Source: Pyxidicoccus sp. MSG2 (GTDB taxonomy: Bacteria; Myxococcota; Myxococcia; Myxococcales; Myxococcaceae). From it: 64,000 nucleotides of DNA. Every line of letters begins with the position of its first letter. Position 1 is the first letter of the stretch. Of the stretch, positions 9,297 through 17,626 are shown one piece after another. The stretch covers positions 12,773,001 to 12,837,000 of the forward strand of contig NZ_JAPNKC010000001.1 in NCBI RefSeq assembly GCF_026626705.1, given 5' to 3'. The notes under the pieces were generated by a model. That model saw nothing but the letters and a program-made list of their open reading frames with translations, did no database searches and was not told the DNA's origin. The position numbers and the translations under genes are program-made.

Positions 9297-10208
9297 ATGA
9301 AGCGGCTCCTGCGCGTCACCCTGCTCGCCGTGCTGATGGTGGGAGCGGCCTCCTGCCGTCGGAGCGGGTCGGCGCTGCGTCATGCGCCGGAGCGCACGTG
9401 TGTGGTGCTCTCCGTGGGGGCGGCGCGCGGGCTGGCGCACCTGGGAGCGCTGGATGCGCTGATGGAGCGCGGCGTGCGCATCGACTGCGTGGTGGGCAAC
9501 AGCATGGGCGCGCTGGTGGGCAGCCTCCATGCCTCCGCGCCCGGGGAGGACATGCGGACCCGCTACCGGGCGTTCTTCCGCCAGTACGCGCACGAGACGG
9601 AGCACGAGGCGAAGAAGCGCGGCGCGGTGGGAGCGGCGGTGGGGCTGCTCGCGGTGCTCATCTCAGGCGGTGCGCTGGCGCCGGCGCTCGCGGCGGGGGC
9701 GCTGGGCGCGGCGGGAGGCGCGGCGTCGGTGCCCGAGCTCAGCCATGAGCGCTTCACCCAGGTGCTGGAGCGCTTCCACCATGGGGCGCGCATCGAGGAA
9801 CTGCCGGTGCCCTTCGCGACATTCTACCAGGAGCCCACGGGCGAGGGCCTGCACCGGGTGGCGGCGACGCAGGGCTCCGTCGCGGAGGCCGTGGCCTCCA
9901 GCGCGGCGAACCCGTTCCTGTTCGAGGACGCAACGCTGCAACGCATCGACCCGGGGGCAGACCGGGTGTCCGCGGTGCCGGTGCACGACGCCTGCGAGCT
10001 GTTCCCGCGCTCGCGGCTCATCGCCATCAACGTCACCGACGAGCCCGCCTTCTACCGTTCCGACCTGGACTGCGAGGTGCGGGAGATTCGCGTGGACATG
10101 ACCGGCACGCCCGTCGAGGCGTTCCAGGGCGCGGGCGAGGCGTTTGAATCAGCATGGCGCGCGGGCCATGACGCCGTTATCCGCGCGCTCGACGACGGGC
10201 AGTGGTGA
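9297..10208 (+). CDS. Patatin-like phospholipase lipoprotein
   Basis: This 303-residue protein looks like a patatin-family lipid acyl hydrolase exported as a lipoprotein (hydrophobic N-terminus, putative acylated C20 in GAASC). It has the oxyanion-type glycine/arginine loop GAARGLAHLG and the nucleophile elbow GNSMG (S69). The catalytic aspartate normally sits in DGG/DGA followed by N-x-P-V; here the matching place reads IDPG (D218) followed by SAVPV. The dyad may therefore be kept but with an altered loop. A hydrophobic stretch at about 110-145 is an insertion in the family core. Weak GGAGA ribosome binding site at 9284. Substrate unknown. Confidence 0.8.
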   Translation: MKRLLRVTLLAVLMVGAASCRRSGSALRHAPERTCVVLSVGAARGLAHLGALDALMERGVRIDCVVGNSMGALVGSLHASAPGEDMRTRYRAFFRQYAHETEHEAKKRGAVGAAVGLLAVLISGGALAPALAAGALGAAGGAASVPELSHERFTQVLERFHHGARIEELPVPFATFYQEPTGEGLHRVAATQGSVAEAVASSAANPFLFEDATLQRIDPGADRVSAVPVHDACELFPRSRLIAINVTDEPAFYRSDLDCEVREIRVDMTGTPVEAFQGAGEAFESAWRAGHDAVIRALDDGQW

Positions 10209-10246
10209 AGGTTGCCCGTCTGTCTTCACGAATTTGAGGAACACAG

Positions 10247-10888
10247 ATGCCAACTGTGCTCGAAGAACTCGCCAGACCTGTCATTTTCGGCCGCTCCAGC
10301 TCCCACTTCACGCGCATCACCCGCATCTTCGCCGCGGAGCTGGGCGTCGATTACGACCTCCGCGTGGTGCGAGACCTCATGTCCTCCAACGTGGAGGACT
10401 ACGGCGGCAACCCCGCGCTCCGGATACCGAGCCTTCAGACGTCCCGAGGTGTCTGGTTCGGTGCGCTCAATATCTGTCGCGAGCTGTGGCGGCAGTCGGG
10501 CCGCAAGCCCCGCGTGGTCTGGCCGGAGGACCTCGACGTACCGGTGCTGGCCAATGCGCAGGAGCTCGCATCGCAGGCCATGGCGACGGAGGTGTCGCTG
10601 GTCATGGCCAAGGTGGGGGGCGGCGGGGACGGTGCGCATCAGGCGAAGATGCGCACCGCACTGCTCAACATGATGGCGTGGCTGGAGGAGAACGTGGGGG
10701 CCGTCCTCGCCGCGCTCCCGCCGCAGCGGGACCTGAGCTTCCTGGAGGTCACGCTGTACTGTCTGGTGACGCATCTGGAGTTCCGGGAGGTCCTGCCGAC
10801 GGCCCCCTACTCCGAGCTGACCCGGTTCTGTCAGCAGTTCGCGACGCGGGCATCTGTCGGTGCGACTGCGTTTCGATTCGACCCTTGA
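10247..10888 (+). CDS. Glutathione S-transferase-like protein
   Basis: This is a 213-residue cytoplasmic protein whose N-terminal 80 residues look like the thioredoxin-fold domain of the GST superfamily. A Ser-rich first turn (GRSSSHFTRITRI) lies where GSTs bind glutathione, and the cis-proline segment RIPSL follows. The C-terminal half is alpha-helical as in GSTs. It lacks an obvious catalytic Tyr or Cys, so glutathione use is uncertain. It starts 38 bases after the patatin gene and may be co-transcribed with it. Its stop codon lies in the loop of a short hairpin. Confidence 0.65.
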   Translation: MPTVLEELARPVIFGRSSSHFTRITRIFAAELGVDYDLRVVRDLMSSNVEDYGGNPALRIPSLQTSRGVWFGALNICRELWRQSGRKPRVVWPEDLDVPVLANAQELASQAMATEVSLVMAKVGGGGDGAHQAKMRTALLNMMAWLEENVGAVLAALPPQRDLSFLEVTLYCLVTHLEFREVLPTAPYSELTRFCQQFATRASVGATAFRFDP

Positions 10889-10895
10889 GGGTCGA
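10878..10895. terminator. Short hairpin over the GST stop codon
   Basis: A perfect 7-bp stem (TCGACCC / GGGTCGA) closes a TTGA loop that includes the stop codon of the GST-like gene. It lies between two convergent genes and could end transcription in both directions. No U-tract follows on either side. Confidence 0.45.
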
Positions 10896-10925
10896 TGAGG
10901 CAGCGCCCTCTGACTGCCCGCGCCT

Positions 10926-12263
10926 TCACTCCGCGGTATACACGCGGGGCTGTTCACCTCCTCCCAGGTAGACGGCGTCGATCGGCCCGGAAGCCGGGGT
11001 CCCGGTCGCCATCCTCGTCCAGCTGCCATTCATGACGGCGGTCTGGTACAGGTTCCCGGCTTCAGCGGTGAACACCTGCGGCCACCCTCCGCCCATGTTC
11101 AGTGCCGACAAAGTCGCGCCGGGCGCAATCACGATACCCGTCGACATCGTCACCCACTCCGTGCTCGTGGCCCAGATCTGATGGAGTTGCCCGTTCATCA
11201 CGGTCATCACCTGAGGTGCGCTGCCCCCCATGTACACCGCCTCGAACGCGTCGCCGACCGGCTTTCCGGTGGACGCGATGTGCCACGCGCCGCCGCCGGT
11301 CCACACCTGGTACAGCGTCCCACCCTGATTGATCATCGCCTGGATCGTGTTGTTCGCCATCACGACAGCGGAGACCTTGCCCGTCGTGTTGATGCCGGTC
11401 CAACCCTTGTGCCATCCGTTCGAATCGCCCCAGACGTGCATGAGCCGGGCATCCTCCACCGCGAGGATCTGCGGCGAAGCCTGCCCGACATCCACAGCGG
11501 ACATGCTCGTGGCGTTCAAGGAGAGCCCGGAGTTGAGGGTGACCCACCGTCCACCGCTCACGAGCGTGTGCCAGAGGTAGCCGCCGGAGCTGCTGAGGAT
11601 GTCACCCCATCCCGTCCCCATTTTCACGGTCGTGAAGACACTCGAGGAGATCTGCTGCCCCGTGCTCAGCTTCTTCCACGCGTCACCGTGTACCGCCGTC
11701 TCGTGGATCGTCCTTGTCGTGTTGGACTGGAGCCCGGGAAAGTCCATGGGGATCGCATAACCCCTCGTGACTGTCTGGCCGCACGAGTAACCCTGGTTCG
11801 CGATGTTCGCCCCGTTCCGCTTGAGCTCGAAATGCAGGTGATCTCCGAAGGAGTTACCGGTGTGGCCGACGAGGCCGATCGTCTGGCCCTTCGTCACGGG
11901 CTGGTTCAATGCGACGGCCGGAGCCTGCTGCATGTGCCCGTAGAGCGTCGTGTAGCCGGACGGGTGTGTGATGATCACATGGTTTCCATAGCCTGACGTG
12001 CCGAAGTCGACGACGCGCGTGGTGACGACGCCGTCGTACGCGGCCACGATGGGCGCGCCCCCCGGGCCCGCGATGTCGATTCCCATGTGCGTCGGCCTGG
12101 GGTCGGAGGGACAGCCGCCAACGACATACGAGACCCTCCCCGAGGCCGGCTGCATCATCGCCGCATGGTCGGCCCGAGCCGGCGACGCGCCAAAGAGCGT
12201 CGTCGCGATGATCCCGAGCACTGCCAGGGTCTCCATGAAGCGCCTACGTATCGCCAGGTGCAT
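10926..12263 (-). CDS. Secreted M23 peptidase with C-terminal beta-propeller repeats
   Basis: This is a 445-residue exported protein, with a signal peptide of about 31 residues ending SPARA. Residues about 40-170 form an M23 (LytM-type) zinc endopeptidase: H59 and D63 in THMGID, and H142/H144 in DHLHFEL are the expected metal and catalytic residues. The C-terminal 250 residues consist of repeats of roughly 45 residues (for example AVDVGQASPQIL, AVYMGGSAPQVM, ALNMGGGWPQVF) ending mid-repeat. The linker (HGDAWKKLSTG) seems to supply the missing strand, as in velcro-closed propellers and fucose-binding-type lectins. It may cut peptidoglycan crosslinks after carbohydrate binding. ATG 12263 has a GGGAG site; an earlier in-frame start would bury the signal peptide. 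Confidence 0.88.
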   Translation of the reverse strand: MHLAIRRRFMETLAVLGIIATTLFGASPARADHAAMMQPASGRVSYVVGGCPSDPRPTHMGIDIAGPGGAPIVAAYDGVVTTRVVDFGTSGYGNHVIITHPSGYTTLYGHMQQAPAVALNQPVTKGQTIGLVGHTGNSFGDHLHFELKRNGANIANQGYSCGQTVTRGYAIPMDFPGLQSNTTRTIHETAVHGDAWKKLSTGQQISSSVFTTVKMGTGWGDILSSSGGYLWHTLVSGGRWVTLNSGLSLNATSMSAVDVGQASPQILAVEDARLMHVWGDSNGWHKGWTGINTTGKVSAVVMANNTIQAMINQGGTLYQVWTGGGAWHIASTGKPVGDAFEAVYMGGSAPQVMTVMNGQLHQIWATSTEWVTMSTGIVIAPGATLSALNMGGGWPQVFTAEAGNLYQTAVMNGSWTRMATGTPASGPIDAVYLGGGEQPRVYTAE

Positions 12264-12581
12264 ACGAACTCCCGTCTCGATGAATTCAATAAATTCATGG
12301 ACAATATGGAGTTCACGGAGGTCGCTCAAGGCCTGACCCGAGCGGCGACCCAGGCATGAATCCCAGACCTGGCTAGCGCGCCATCGGCACGAGTTCCTGC
12401 TCCAAGGGAGACGCCGCAGCATCGCCCATTGCCAGCCGTTGACCCCGACCGGTTCGAGCGCACGGTCGTAGATCACCTACGCCCGGCGGGCCGTCACCCG
12501 CAGGCTGGTGCAGGAGCACTCCGTTTCCATATTGCGAGTATCTACACGCAATCGCCGCACTCCGGAGGTAAGGTCCCATCC
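12264..12581. other. Intergenic region, divergent
   Basis: This 318-bp gap separates the M23 peptidase start from the alpha/beta hydrolase start. It is locally AT-richer around 12270-12310, which fits promoter sequence, and has GGAGGT at 12563-12568 before the hydrolase. No gene is convincing here. Confidence 0.4.
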
Positions 12582-13304
12582 ATGCACTTCACCACCGAGC
12601 GACGCCTCGACGACGGTGTTCTCGAGCGCGAGTTCGTGGTCGGTGACGTTCCTGGCATCCTCTGGACACCGGCATCCGTACCGGCTCCGCTGATCCTCAT
12701 GGGCCATCCGGGCGGACTGCGCAGAATGCATCCGCGACTTGTCGGGCGAGCCCGGCGCTCGGCCGTGGACGGATTCGCTTCGGCCGCTATCGAGCTTCCC
12801 GGCGGCGGTGACCGCGCCCCGCTCGCTGATCTCGAAAAGGCACGCGCCGACCTGCACCAGGCGTTGGCGAACCAAGCACCGGTCGACGAGATTGTCGACC
12901 GGCTGGTCCTCCCCCTGGTCGACAGAGCTGTCCCGGAATGGCAGTCCACCCTCGACTCGCTCCTTGCGCAGCCTGAACTCCGCGGTCCTGTCGGGTTCTC
13001 GGGAGGACCCGCCGCGATCGCCGTGCGACTGGCGCGGGTCGATCCGCGCATCGCGGCAGTGAATCTCTTTGCCGGCAGTTACGTACCCCGCGCCATGTTC
13101 GAGGAGGCGCGGCGGATAACGGTGCCGCTCCATGTGTTGCTCCAATGGGACGACGCGGGAAACGACCGGCAGTTGGCGCTGGACCTGTTCGACGCGTTCG
13201 GGTCGCCGGAGAAGACATTGAGCGCCAACATGGGCGGACACACCGGGGTCCCGGCATTTGCCGGCGAAGAGGTTGCCCGATTCTTCACCCGACACCTGAG
13301 GTGA
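12582..13304 (+). CDS. Alpha/beta hydrolase
   Basis: This 240-residue protein has an alpha/beta-hydrolase fold. The oxyanion region is GHPGG near residue 45, the nucleophile elbow is GFSGG, an acidic candidate lies in LLQWDDAGND, and the histidine is in MGGHTGVP near the C-terminus. There is no signal peptide, so it should be cytoplasmic. I chose ATG 12582, which follows GGAGGT; the longer open frame upstream lacks a good start. Its style, rich in Val, Asp and Arg, resembles actinobacterial hydrolases, which fits the idea of a transferred segment, but that is an impression. Substrate unknown. Confidence 0.82.
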   Translation: MHFTTERRLDDGVLEREFVVGDVPGILWTPASVPAPLILMGHPGGLRRMHPRLVGRARRSAVDGFASAAIELPGGGDRAPLADLEKARADLHQALANQAPVDEIVDRLVLPLVDRAVPEWQSTLDSLLAQPELRGPVGFSGGPAAIAVRLARVDPRIAAVNLFAGSYVPRAMFEEARRITVPLHVLLQWDDAGNDRQLALDLFDAFGSPEKTLSANMGGHTGVPAFAGEEVARFFTRHLR

Positions 13305-13339
13305 TGAGCGCGGCGAGGCCTGGATGCTTCCCGCTTCGC

Positions 13340-13432
13340 GGCGTGGCGACCTACAAAGACATCTACAAGCTCACCTACGTGCGCGGTCCCAGCGGCATCC
13401 TCGTCATGTTCGCCGAAAACCCCAGGAAGAAG
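13340..13432 (+). pseudogene. Remnant of a glyoxalase/VOC-family gene (C-terminal end)
   Basis: The translation in frame with 13340 reads GVATYKDIYKLTYVRGP and continues SGILVMFAENPRKK. This matches the typical C-terminal strand pair of VOC-family proteins (YxDxYxLxYVRGPxGI). No N-terminal VOC domain lies upstream; that space is taken by the hydrolase gene. It is therefore most likely the surviving end of a lost gene. Downstream residues in this frame are not VOC-like. Confidence 0.55.
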
Positions 13433-13480
13433 CCGGGCCAGGGCGTGTCGCCGAGCACGAGGGCCACCCCAGGCGCTCAA

Positions 13481-13624
13481 TCAGTTCTTGAAGATCAGGA
13501 CGCGCAGGTCGCGGTCGGGCCGCCATTGGGTGCGCACCATCTCGAAACGTGTCGGTGAGAGCTTCCGGATGCCCGAGCTGCCGGCGGGCTGTACCCATTC
13601 TCGCCACCCGCTGCCACGCCTTCA
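13481..13624 (-). pseudogene. Possible C-terminal remnant of an unidentified gene
   Basis: A short open frame without a start codon reads GSGWREWVQPAGSSG and continues RKLSPTRFEMVRTQWR to RVLIFKN and a TGA stop at 13481. The composition is protein-like rather than a random high-GC frame. It faces the VOC remnant. I do not recognise the family. The neighbouring 13433-13705 bases contain no complete gene. Confidence 0.3.
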
Positions 13625-13705
13625 ACGTCAGCCCCGCGGCCTGAGAAGGGGAACGACCAGGGGCTGACGGTGCCGCCGTGGCCTGGCCCTGTCCCCTTTT
13701 GCTCC

Positions 13706-14542
13706 TCAGGGAACCAGCGCGACGAGCTGGTTGTTCGTCGAGGGCGTGAACTTGAGGGACTGGAAATAGAACGCCTGGTAGCAACCGCCCGAGGCGCCGC
13801 AGTTGCCGGACGCGTCGGCGCCGTTCAGGAACGGCGAGTTGTCGGGCGTCCAGCCCTGCCAGAAGCTGATGAAGGCGTAGCACAGCGACTCGTCGTAGGA
13901 GCCGACTGTCGACATGTCCTGGCTCCGGATGACGACGTAGTTGTTGCCCGTGCCCGTGAGGTCGACCGACCAGGTGACCGTGTTCGGCTCCCAGTCGATG
14001 CGGTAGCGGTACACCGACGCGCCCCAGCCGGAGGTCGTGTCGGGCAGCGGGTTCGGCGGGGTGCCGGTCCACAGCGGCGTCGCGGTGTCCACGTACTGCT
14101 TTCCCTGCCACCAGACGTTGGTCGACACGCTCTGCGTGCCACACGGCGTGGACCCGGCGGTGCAGTGGCCGGCGAACTCGAAGTCGATCTCCTGCTGCTG
14201 GTCCTGATTGAATTCGCTCAAGTAGAAGGTCGTGGTCACGCCGCTCCCGGCGCCCACCTTGATGGACAGCTCGTACTGGCCAAAGCCGAGCGCGACGCCG
14301 AGCCGCATCTTCGCCGAGTACCAGTTGCCCGCCCCGCCCCAGTTCGCCATGTTCATCGTCGCCAGCTCGATGTTCGGCCCACCCCCGGCCGGCGGCGGCG
14401 AGTAGCTGTAGGTCGCGGACGCGTACGGCCCGCCCGTCAGGTTGGTCCAATCCGGCGAGCCGAGGCTGTAATAGACGCTCTGCCCGGCGACGGTGAGCCC
14501 GCGAGCGGGGTCGGTCTTCAGTTCGCGACGTGCTTTGTCCAT
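13706..14542 (-). CDS. Glycoside hydrolase family 16 (beta-glucanase-like)
   Basis: This 278-residue protein is a GH16 jelly-roll enzyme, the family of laminarinases, lichenases and related glucanases or galactanases. The catalytic signature EIDFEF is present at about residue 118 (nucleophile and acid/base glutamates four residues apart). Trp-rich substrate-side strands follow (NVWWQGK, IDWEPNTV, SFWQGW). Such enzymes are normally secreted, but no signal peptide is seen from ATG 14542 or the GTG at 14554. The in-frame region upstream is open for only about a dozen further codons without a start. The 5' end may have been lost, or export uses another route. Confidence 0.82.
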   Translation of the reverse strand: MDKARRELKTDPARGLTVAGQSVYYSLGSPDWTNLTGGPYASATYSYSPPPAGGGPNIELATMNMANWGGAGNWYSAKMRLGVALGFGQYELSIKVGAGSGVTTTFYLSEFNQDQQQEIDFEFAGHCTAGSTPCGTQSVSTNVWWQGKQYVDTATPLWTGTPPNPLPDTTSGWGASVYRYRIDWEPNTVTWSVDLTGTGNNYVVIRSQDMSTVGSYDESLCYAFISFWQGWTPDNSPFLNGADASGNCGASGGCYQAFYFQSLKFTPSTNNQLVALVP

Positions 14543-14720
14543 GGCCCACTCCACGGTGGTGACAGATGATGAAGAATATCCAGCCCGCGAGTGAACCCTC
14601 GCAGGTGGGCGGCGTCACCGCATCATTGAGACGAACCGGGGCGCTCGGTGTGACGCGCCTCGGGCGATGACGCGGCGCGCGACTGGAACCTCTGGAGCGC
14701 CGATTTCGATACGAGCAGCG

Positions 14721-16217
14721 CTACGCCGGCGTGGGCGGTCCGAACCACCGGGTGAGCGCGTCCCGCAGCCCCGAATCCGTGCCGTCTCCCACCCACGCGA
14801 CATGGCCATCGGGCCGAACCAGAACGGCCGAGGGCGCGGCGACCGCACCGAACACCGGGAGCTCCCACGCGCCCGTGTATCGGGCATCGACCCGCCGAAC
14901 CCGCTCCGCCCACGGAGTGAGGTCGAAGGCGCCCGGCCCGCCGAGGTTGAGGAAGACCGGCCGCGCCTCGTGCAGCAGCGAGAACACGCGCTTCGGACCG
15001 CTCTCGGTGCTCAGCTCGAGGTCGGGCATGCGACGCCCGAGCAGCGGGTGCCCCGCACCAAGGTCGTAGTGGACGTCGAGGCCCGACATCATCGCGGCGT
15101 ACTGCTTGCGAGGCTGCTCCATCTTCAGCAACTCGGCCATGTTCTCGCGCAGGGCCTCGGTGCGATCGTCACCGCGGCCGAGCGCGATCTGGGCCATCGT
15201 CAGGCGGAGCACGCGGGCACCGATGGGGTGCCGCTCGGCGTGGTAGGTGTCGAGGAGGGTCTCCGGCGAGAAGCCCTTCACCACCTGCGCGAGCTTCCAG
15301 CCGAGATTCACTGCGTCCTGCACGCCGATGTTGAGCCCCTGTCCGCCCGTGGGGGCATGCACGTGCGCCGCGTCGCCGGCGAGGAGCACCCGTCGCTCCC
15401 GGTAGGACGCCGCCTGCCGAGCCATGTCGGAGAATCGGGAGAGCCAGGTCGGATTGCGAACACCGAAGTCGGTCCCGTAGACCGCAATCAGCGCCGCGCG
15501 CAGATCCTCCAGGGTCGGCTCGATTCTGTCGCCGACCTGTGGCTCGACCAGCACGACACCGGCGCGCTTCCCGTCGTCGACCTTGCCGATGGCGTTGACG
15601 CCCTTCTCTCCACGGCGGATGCCCCATGCGGGCTCCTCGGCCATCTCGACCTCGGCGATGAGGAAGCTGGTCGACGCGTCCCAGCCGGGGAACTCGATCC
15701 CGGCCTGCTTGCGAATCAGGCTCCGACCTCCGTCGCACCCGACGAGGTACGTCGCCCGGAGCGAGGCGCCGTCCGACAGCTCGACGTCGACGCCGGTGTC
15801 GTCCTGCGCGAACCCCGTCACCTCACGCCCTCGATAGAACGTCACCGGCAGCTCGGCGACCCACTCGGCCATGATGCGCTCGATGCGAGCCTGCCTGAGC
15901 GCGAGCCCGTGGTTGTGGCGCGTCGGGAAGTCGCTGATGTCGAGCGGGATGAACGAGAAGCCCGCAACCTGCATGATCTGCCCCTGCGAGAGGAAGCGCT
16001 CGGCGACACCCCGCTGATCGAACACCTCGATCGTTCGGGCGTGCAGGCCGCCAGCGCGTGACCCGGGGAGCTCCTGGTTCACCCGACGCTCGACGACGGC
16101 GACGTCGATCCCCGCCAACGCCAGCTCTGCTGCCAGCATCAGGCCCGTCGGGCCGCCTCCGGCGATCAGCACTGCATGGTTGTGCGTGGCCACACCGCGT
16201 CCGGATTCGTTGTGCAT
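14721..16217 (-). CDS. FAD-dependent aromatic monooxygenase (rifampicin monooxygenase-like family)
   Basis: This 498-residue protein is a class A flavoprotein hydroxylase (FAD_binding_3). It has the dinucleotide motif IAGGGPTGL (18-26), the DG motif GCDGGRS (160-166) and the GD motif LAGDAAHVHAPTGGQGLN (279 onward), followed by a thioredoxin-like C-terminal domain. This layout is shared by phenol-type hydroxylases, tetracycline and rifampicin monooxygenases, and polyketide-tailoring oxygenases. The substrate cannot be set from sequence. A strong GGAGGAA site precedes ATG 16217. The next gene upstream on the same strand is a TetR regulator 169 bp away, which may control it by read-through. Confidence 0.9.
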   Translation of the reverse strand: MHNESGRGVATHNHAVLIAGGGPTGLMLAAELALAGIDVAVVERRVNQELPGSRAGGLHARTIEVFDQRGVAERFLSQGQIMQVAGFSFIPLDISDFPTRHNHGLALRQARIERIMAEWVAELPVTFYRGREVTGFAQDDTGVDVELSDGASLRATYLVGCDGGRSLIRKQAGIEFPGWDASTSFLIAEVEMAEEPAWGIRRGEKGVNAIGKVDDGKRAGVVLVEPQVGDRIEPTLEDLRAALIAVYGTDFGVRNPTWLSRFSDMARQAASYRERRVLLAGDAAHVHAPTGGQGLNIGVQDAVNLGWKLAQVVKGFSPETLLDTYHAERHPIGARVLRLTMAQIALGRGDDRTEALRENMAELLKMEQPRKQYAAMMSGLDVHYDLGAGHPLLGRRMPDLELSTESGPKRVFSLLHEARPVFLNLGGPGAFDLTPWAERVRRVDARYTGAWELPVFGAVAAPSAVLVRPDGHVAWVGDGTDSGLRDALTRWFGPPTPA

Positions 16218-16385
16218 GTGTTCCTCCGCGCCCGCTGTTTTTCGCGTGCGGCCGGCGTCTGTGCCTCACAGAGGGGGGCTTGTGGCAATCCCCCGGTCCT
16301 GGCATACCGCTGGAAGTAGCAAGGGGGAGATGTCGCGTCCGCATGCGCCTCCCCGAAGCGAAACAAGCCTCCCCCCGGGCACACC

Positions 16386-16979
16386 CTACTCCGCCCAACC
16401 CGCCGCTTCGCTCGCCGTCGCCCTCGCCAACCGGGCGGCCGCCGCCGGATCCACCCGCGCCGTGACGAGCACGCCAATCACCGCGCCCACCAGCAACTCC
16501 ACGCGGCGGGCCACCGTCTTCCGCGGCAGCGTCCCCGCCCGCGCAGCGCCCTCCAACGCCCGCGTCAGGTGTCCGTGCAGCAGGGTGCGGTAGTCCTCCA
16601 CGGCCTGGTGCGCGGCCTCGTCATGCGGCGCCAGCTCCGTGGCGGTGTTGACGAGCAGGCACCCCCGCCGCGTCAGGGCCGGCGGCGCGGTCGCCATCGT
16701 CGTCGCGAGCGCTTCGAAGTAGGTCGTCACCTGCTCCAGCCCGGGCGCGCCCGAGGCGAAGACACCCAGCCGGGGCGTGATGACCTCCCGCAGGTACAGC
16801 GCGACCGCCCGCGAGAACAACGCCCGCTTGCTCTCGAACGCCTGGTACAGGCTGGAGCGGTTCAGCCCCGTCGCCGCCTCCAGGTCCGCCAGCGACGTGG
16901 CCTCGTAGCCACGGGACCAGAACACCCCCAGCGCCGCACGCACCGCCACTGTCTCGTCGAACGCACGCGTGCGAGCCAC
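16386..16979 (-). CDS. TetR family transcriptional regulator
   Basis: This is a 197-residue regulator with an N-terminal TetR helix-turn-helix (residues about 8-55; signature YEATSLADLEAATGLNRSSL then YQAFESK). The C-terminal domain resembles TetR_C of the YxaF/AcrR group and carries a cysteine (RRGCLL) common in that group. It starts at GTG 16979 with GGAGG upstream. It is divergent from the DUF1304 membrane protein, and the 91-bp gap between them holds an inverted repeat overlapping a promoter, so it most likely represses that gene and itself. Confidence 0.93.
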   Translation of the reverse strand: MARTRAFDETVAVRAALGVFWSRGYEATSLADLEAATGLNRSSLYQAFESKRALFSRAVALYLREVITPRLGVFASGAPGLEQVTTYFEALATTMATAPPALTRRGCLLVNTATELAPHDEAAHQAVEDYRTLLHGHLTRALEGAARAGTLPRKTVARRVELLVGAVIGVLVTARVDPAAAARLARATASEAAGWAE

Positions 16980-16989
16980 GTCACCCTCC

Positions 16990-17045
16990 TTGACAATTCT
17001 GAACCGAACGTTCCAATATCAATTCGGAACTGATTGGTTCAGAAT
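16990..17045. promoter_or_regulatory. Promoter and nested inverted-repeat operator between tetR and DUF1304 genes
   Basis: TTGACA at 16990-16995 could be a -35 box, with an AT-rich CAATAT about 18 bp downstream. Three nested dyads cover it: ATTCTGAACC (16996-17005) with GGTTCAGAAT (17036-17045), exact over 10 bp; GTTCC (17010-17014) with GGAAC (17026-17030); and the palindrome GAACGTTC (17006-17013). This is the layout expected for autoregulated TetR binding. Confidence 0.65.
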
Positions 17046-17070
17046 AGCCGCAACCCGGAGGGGAGTCACC

Positions 17071-17448
17071 ATGTCGCTGTTGGCCCAGGTCTTCGCGCTC
17101 ATCGCCGCCGCCATCCATGTGCTGTTCTTCGTGATGGAGAGCATCCTCTTCTCGCAGCCGAAGGTGTGGCGGCGCTTCGGGCTGAAGTCGCAGGCGGACG
17201 CGGACGTGATGCGGCCAATGGCTCTCAACCAGGGCTTCTACAACCTGTTCCTCGCGCTGGGCGTCTTCGTGGGCGTGGCGCTCACGTACACCGGAGCGGT
17301 CGCCTCGGGCGTGGCGGCCGTCGTCTTCGGTTGCGCGTGCATGGCGCTGGCGGCCCTGGTGCTGGTGGCGTCCAATCGCCGCTTCTTCACCGCAAGCCTC
17401 GTCCAGGGCGCGCTGCCGCTGCTGGCGCTCCTGCTCATCGCCTTTTAA
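17071..17448 (+). CDS. DUF1304 family inner-membrane protein
   Basis: This 125-residue protein has four hydrophobic helices and the family pattern of DUF1304: an N-terminal helix with H and E (AAIHVLFFVMESILF), then a short loop with KVWRRFGL and NQGFYN before helix 2. Function is not established for the family. ATG 17071 is preceded by GGAGGGGAG. It is divergent from a TetR gene, and its promoter lies inside the inverted repeats there, so expression is probably controlled by that repressor. Confidence 0.85.
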   Translation: MSLLAQVFALIAAAIHVLFFVMESILFSQPKVWRRFGLKSQADADVMRPMALNQGFYNLFLALGVFVGVALTYTGAVASGVAAVVFGCACMALAALVLVASNRRFFTASLVQGALPLLALLLIAF

Positions 17449-17626
17449 AGCAGGAAACGTTGCCCTCGGGTCCACACCTCCAGCGCAGCTGTTGCTCTCG
17501 GTTCTACACGTGACGAGGTGCCTCTCTCGGAGAGCACCCTGGCCTCGATGTTGCTCAGGCCCTCTTCCCGCATGGAGCGCATCGCTCCATGTCATCCCCG
17601 AAGAGCTCACGACCTGCTGGAAGCGT

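Noticed and set aside
8094-9605. 503-codon minus-strand frame over the aldo/keto reductase
   Set aside because: The plus strand encodes a full AKR with all four catalytic residues; the minus frame has no protein-like features.
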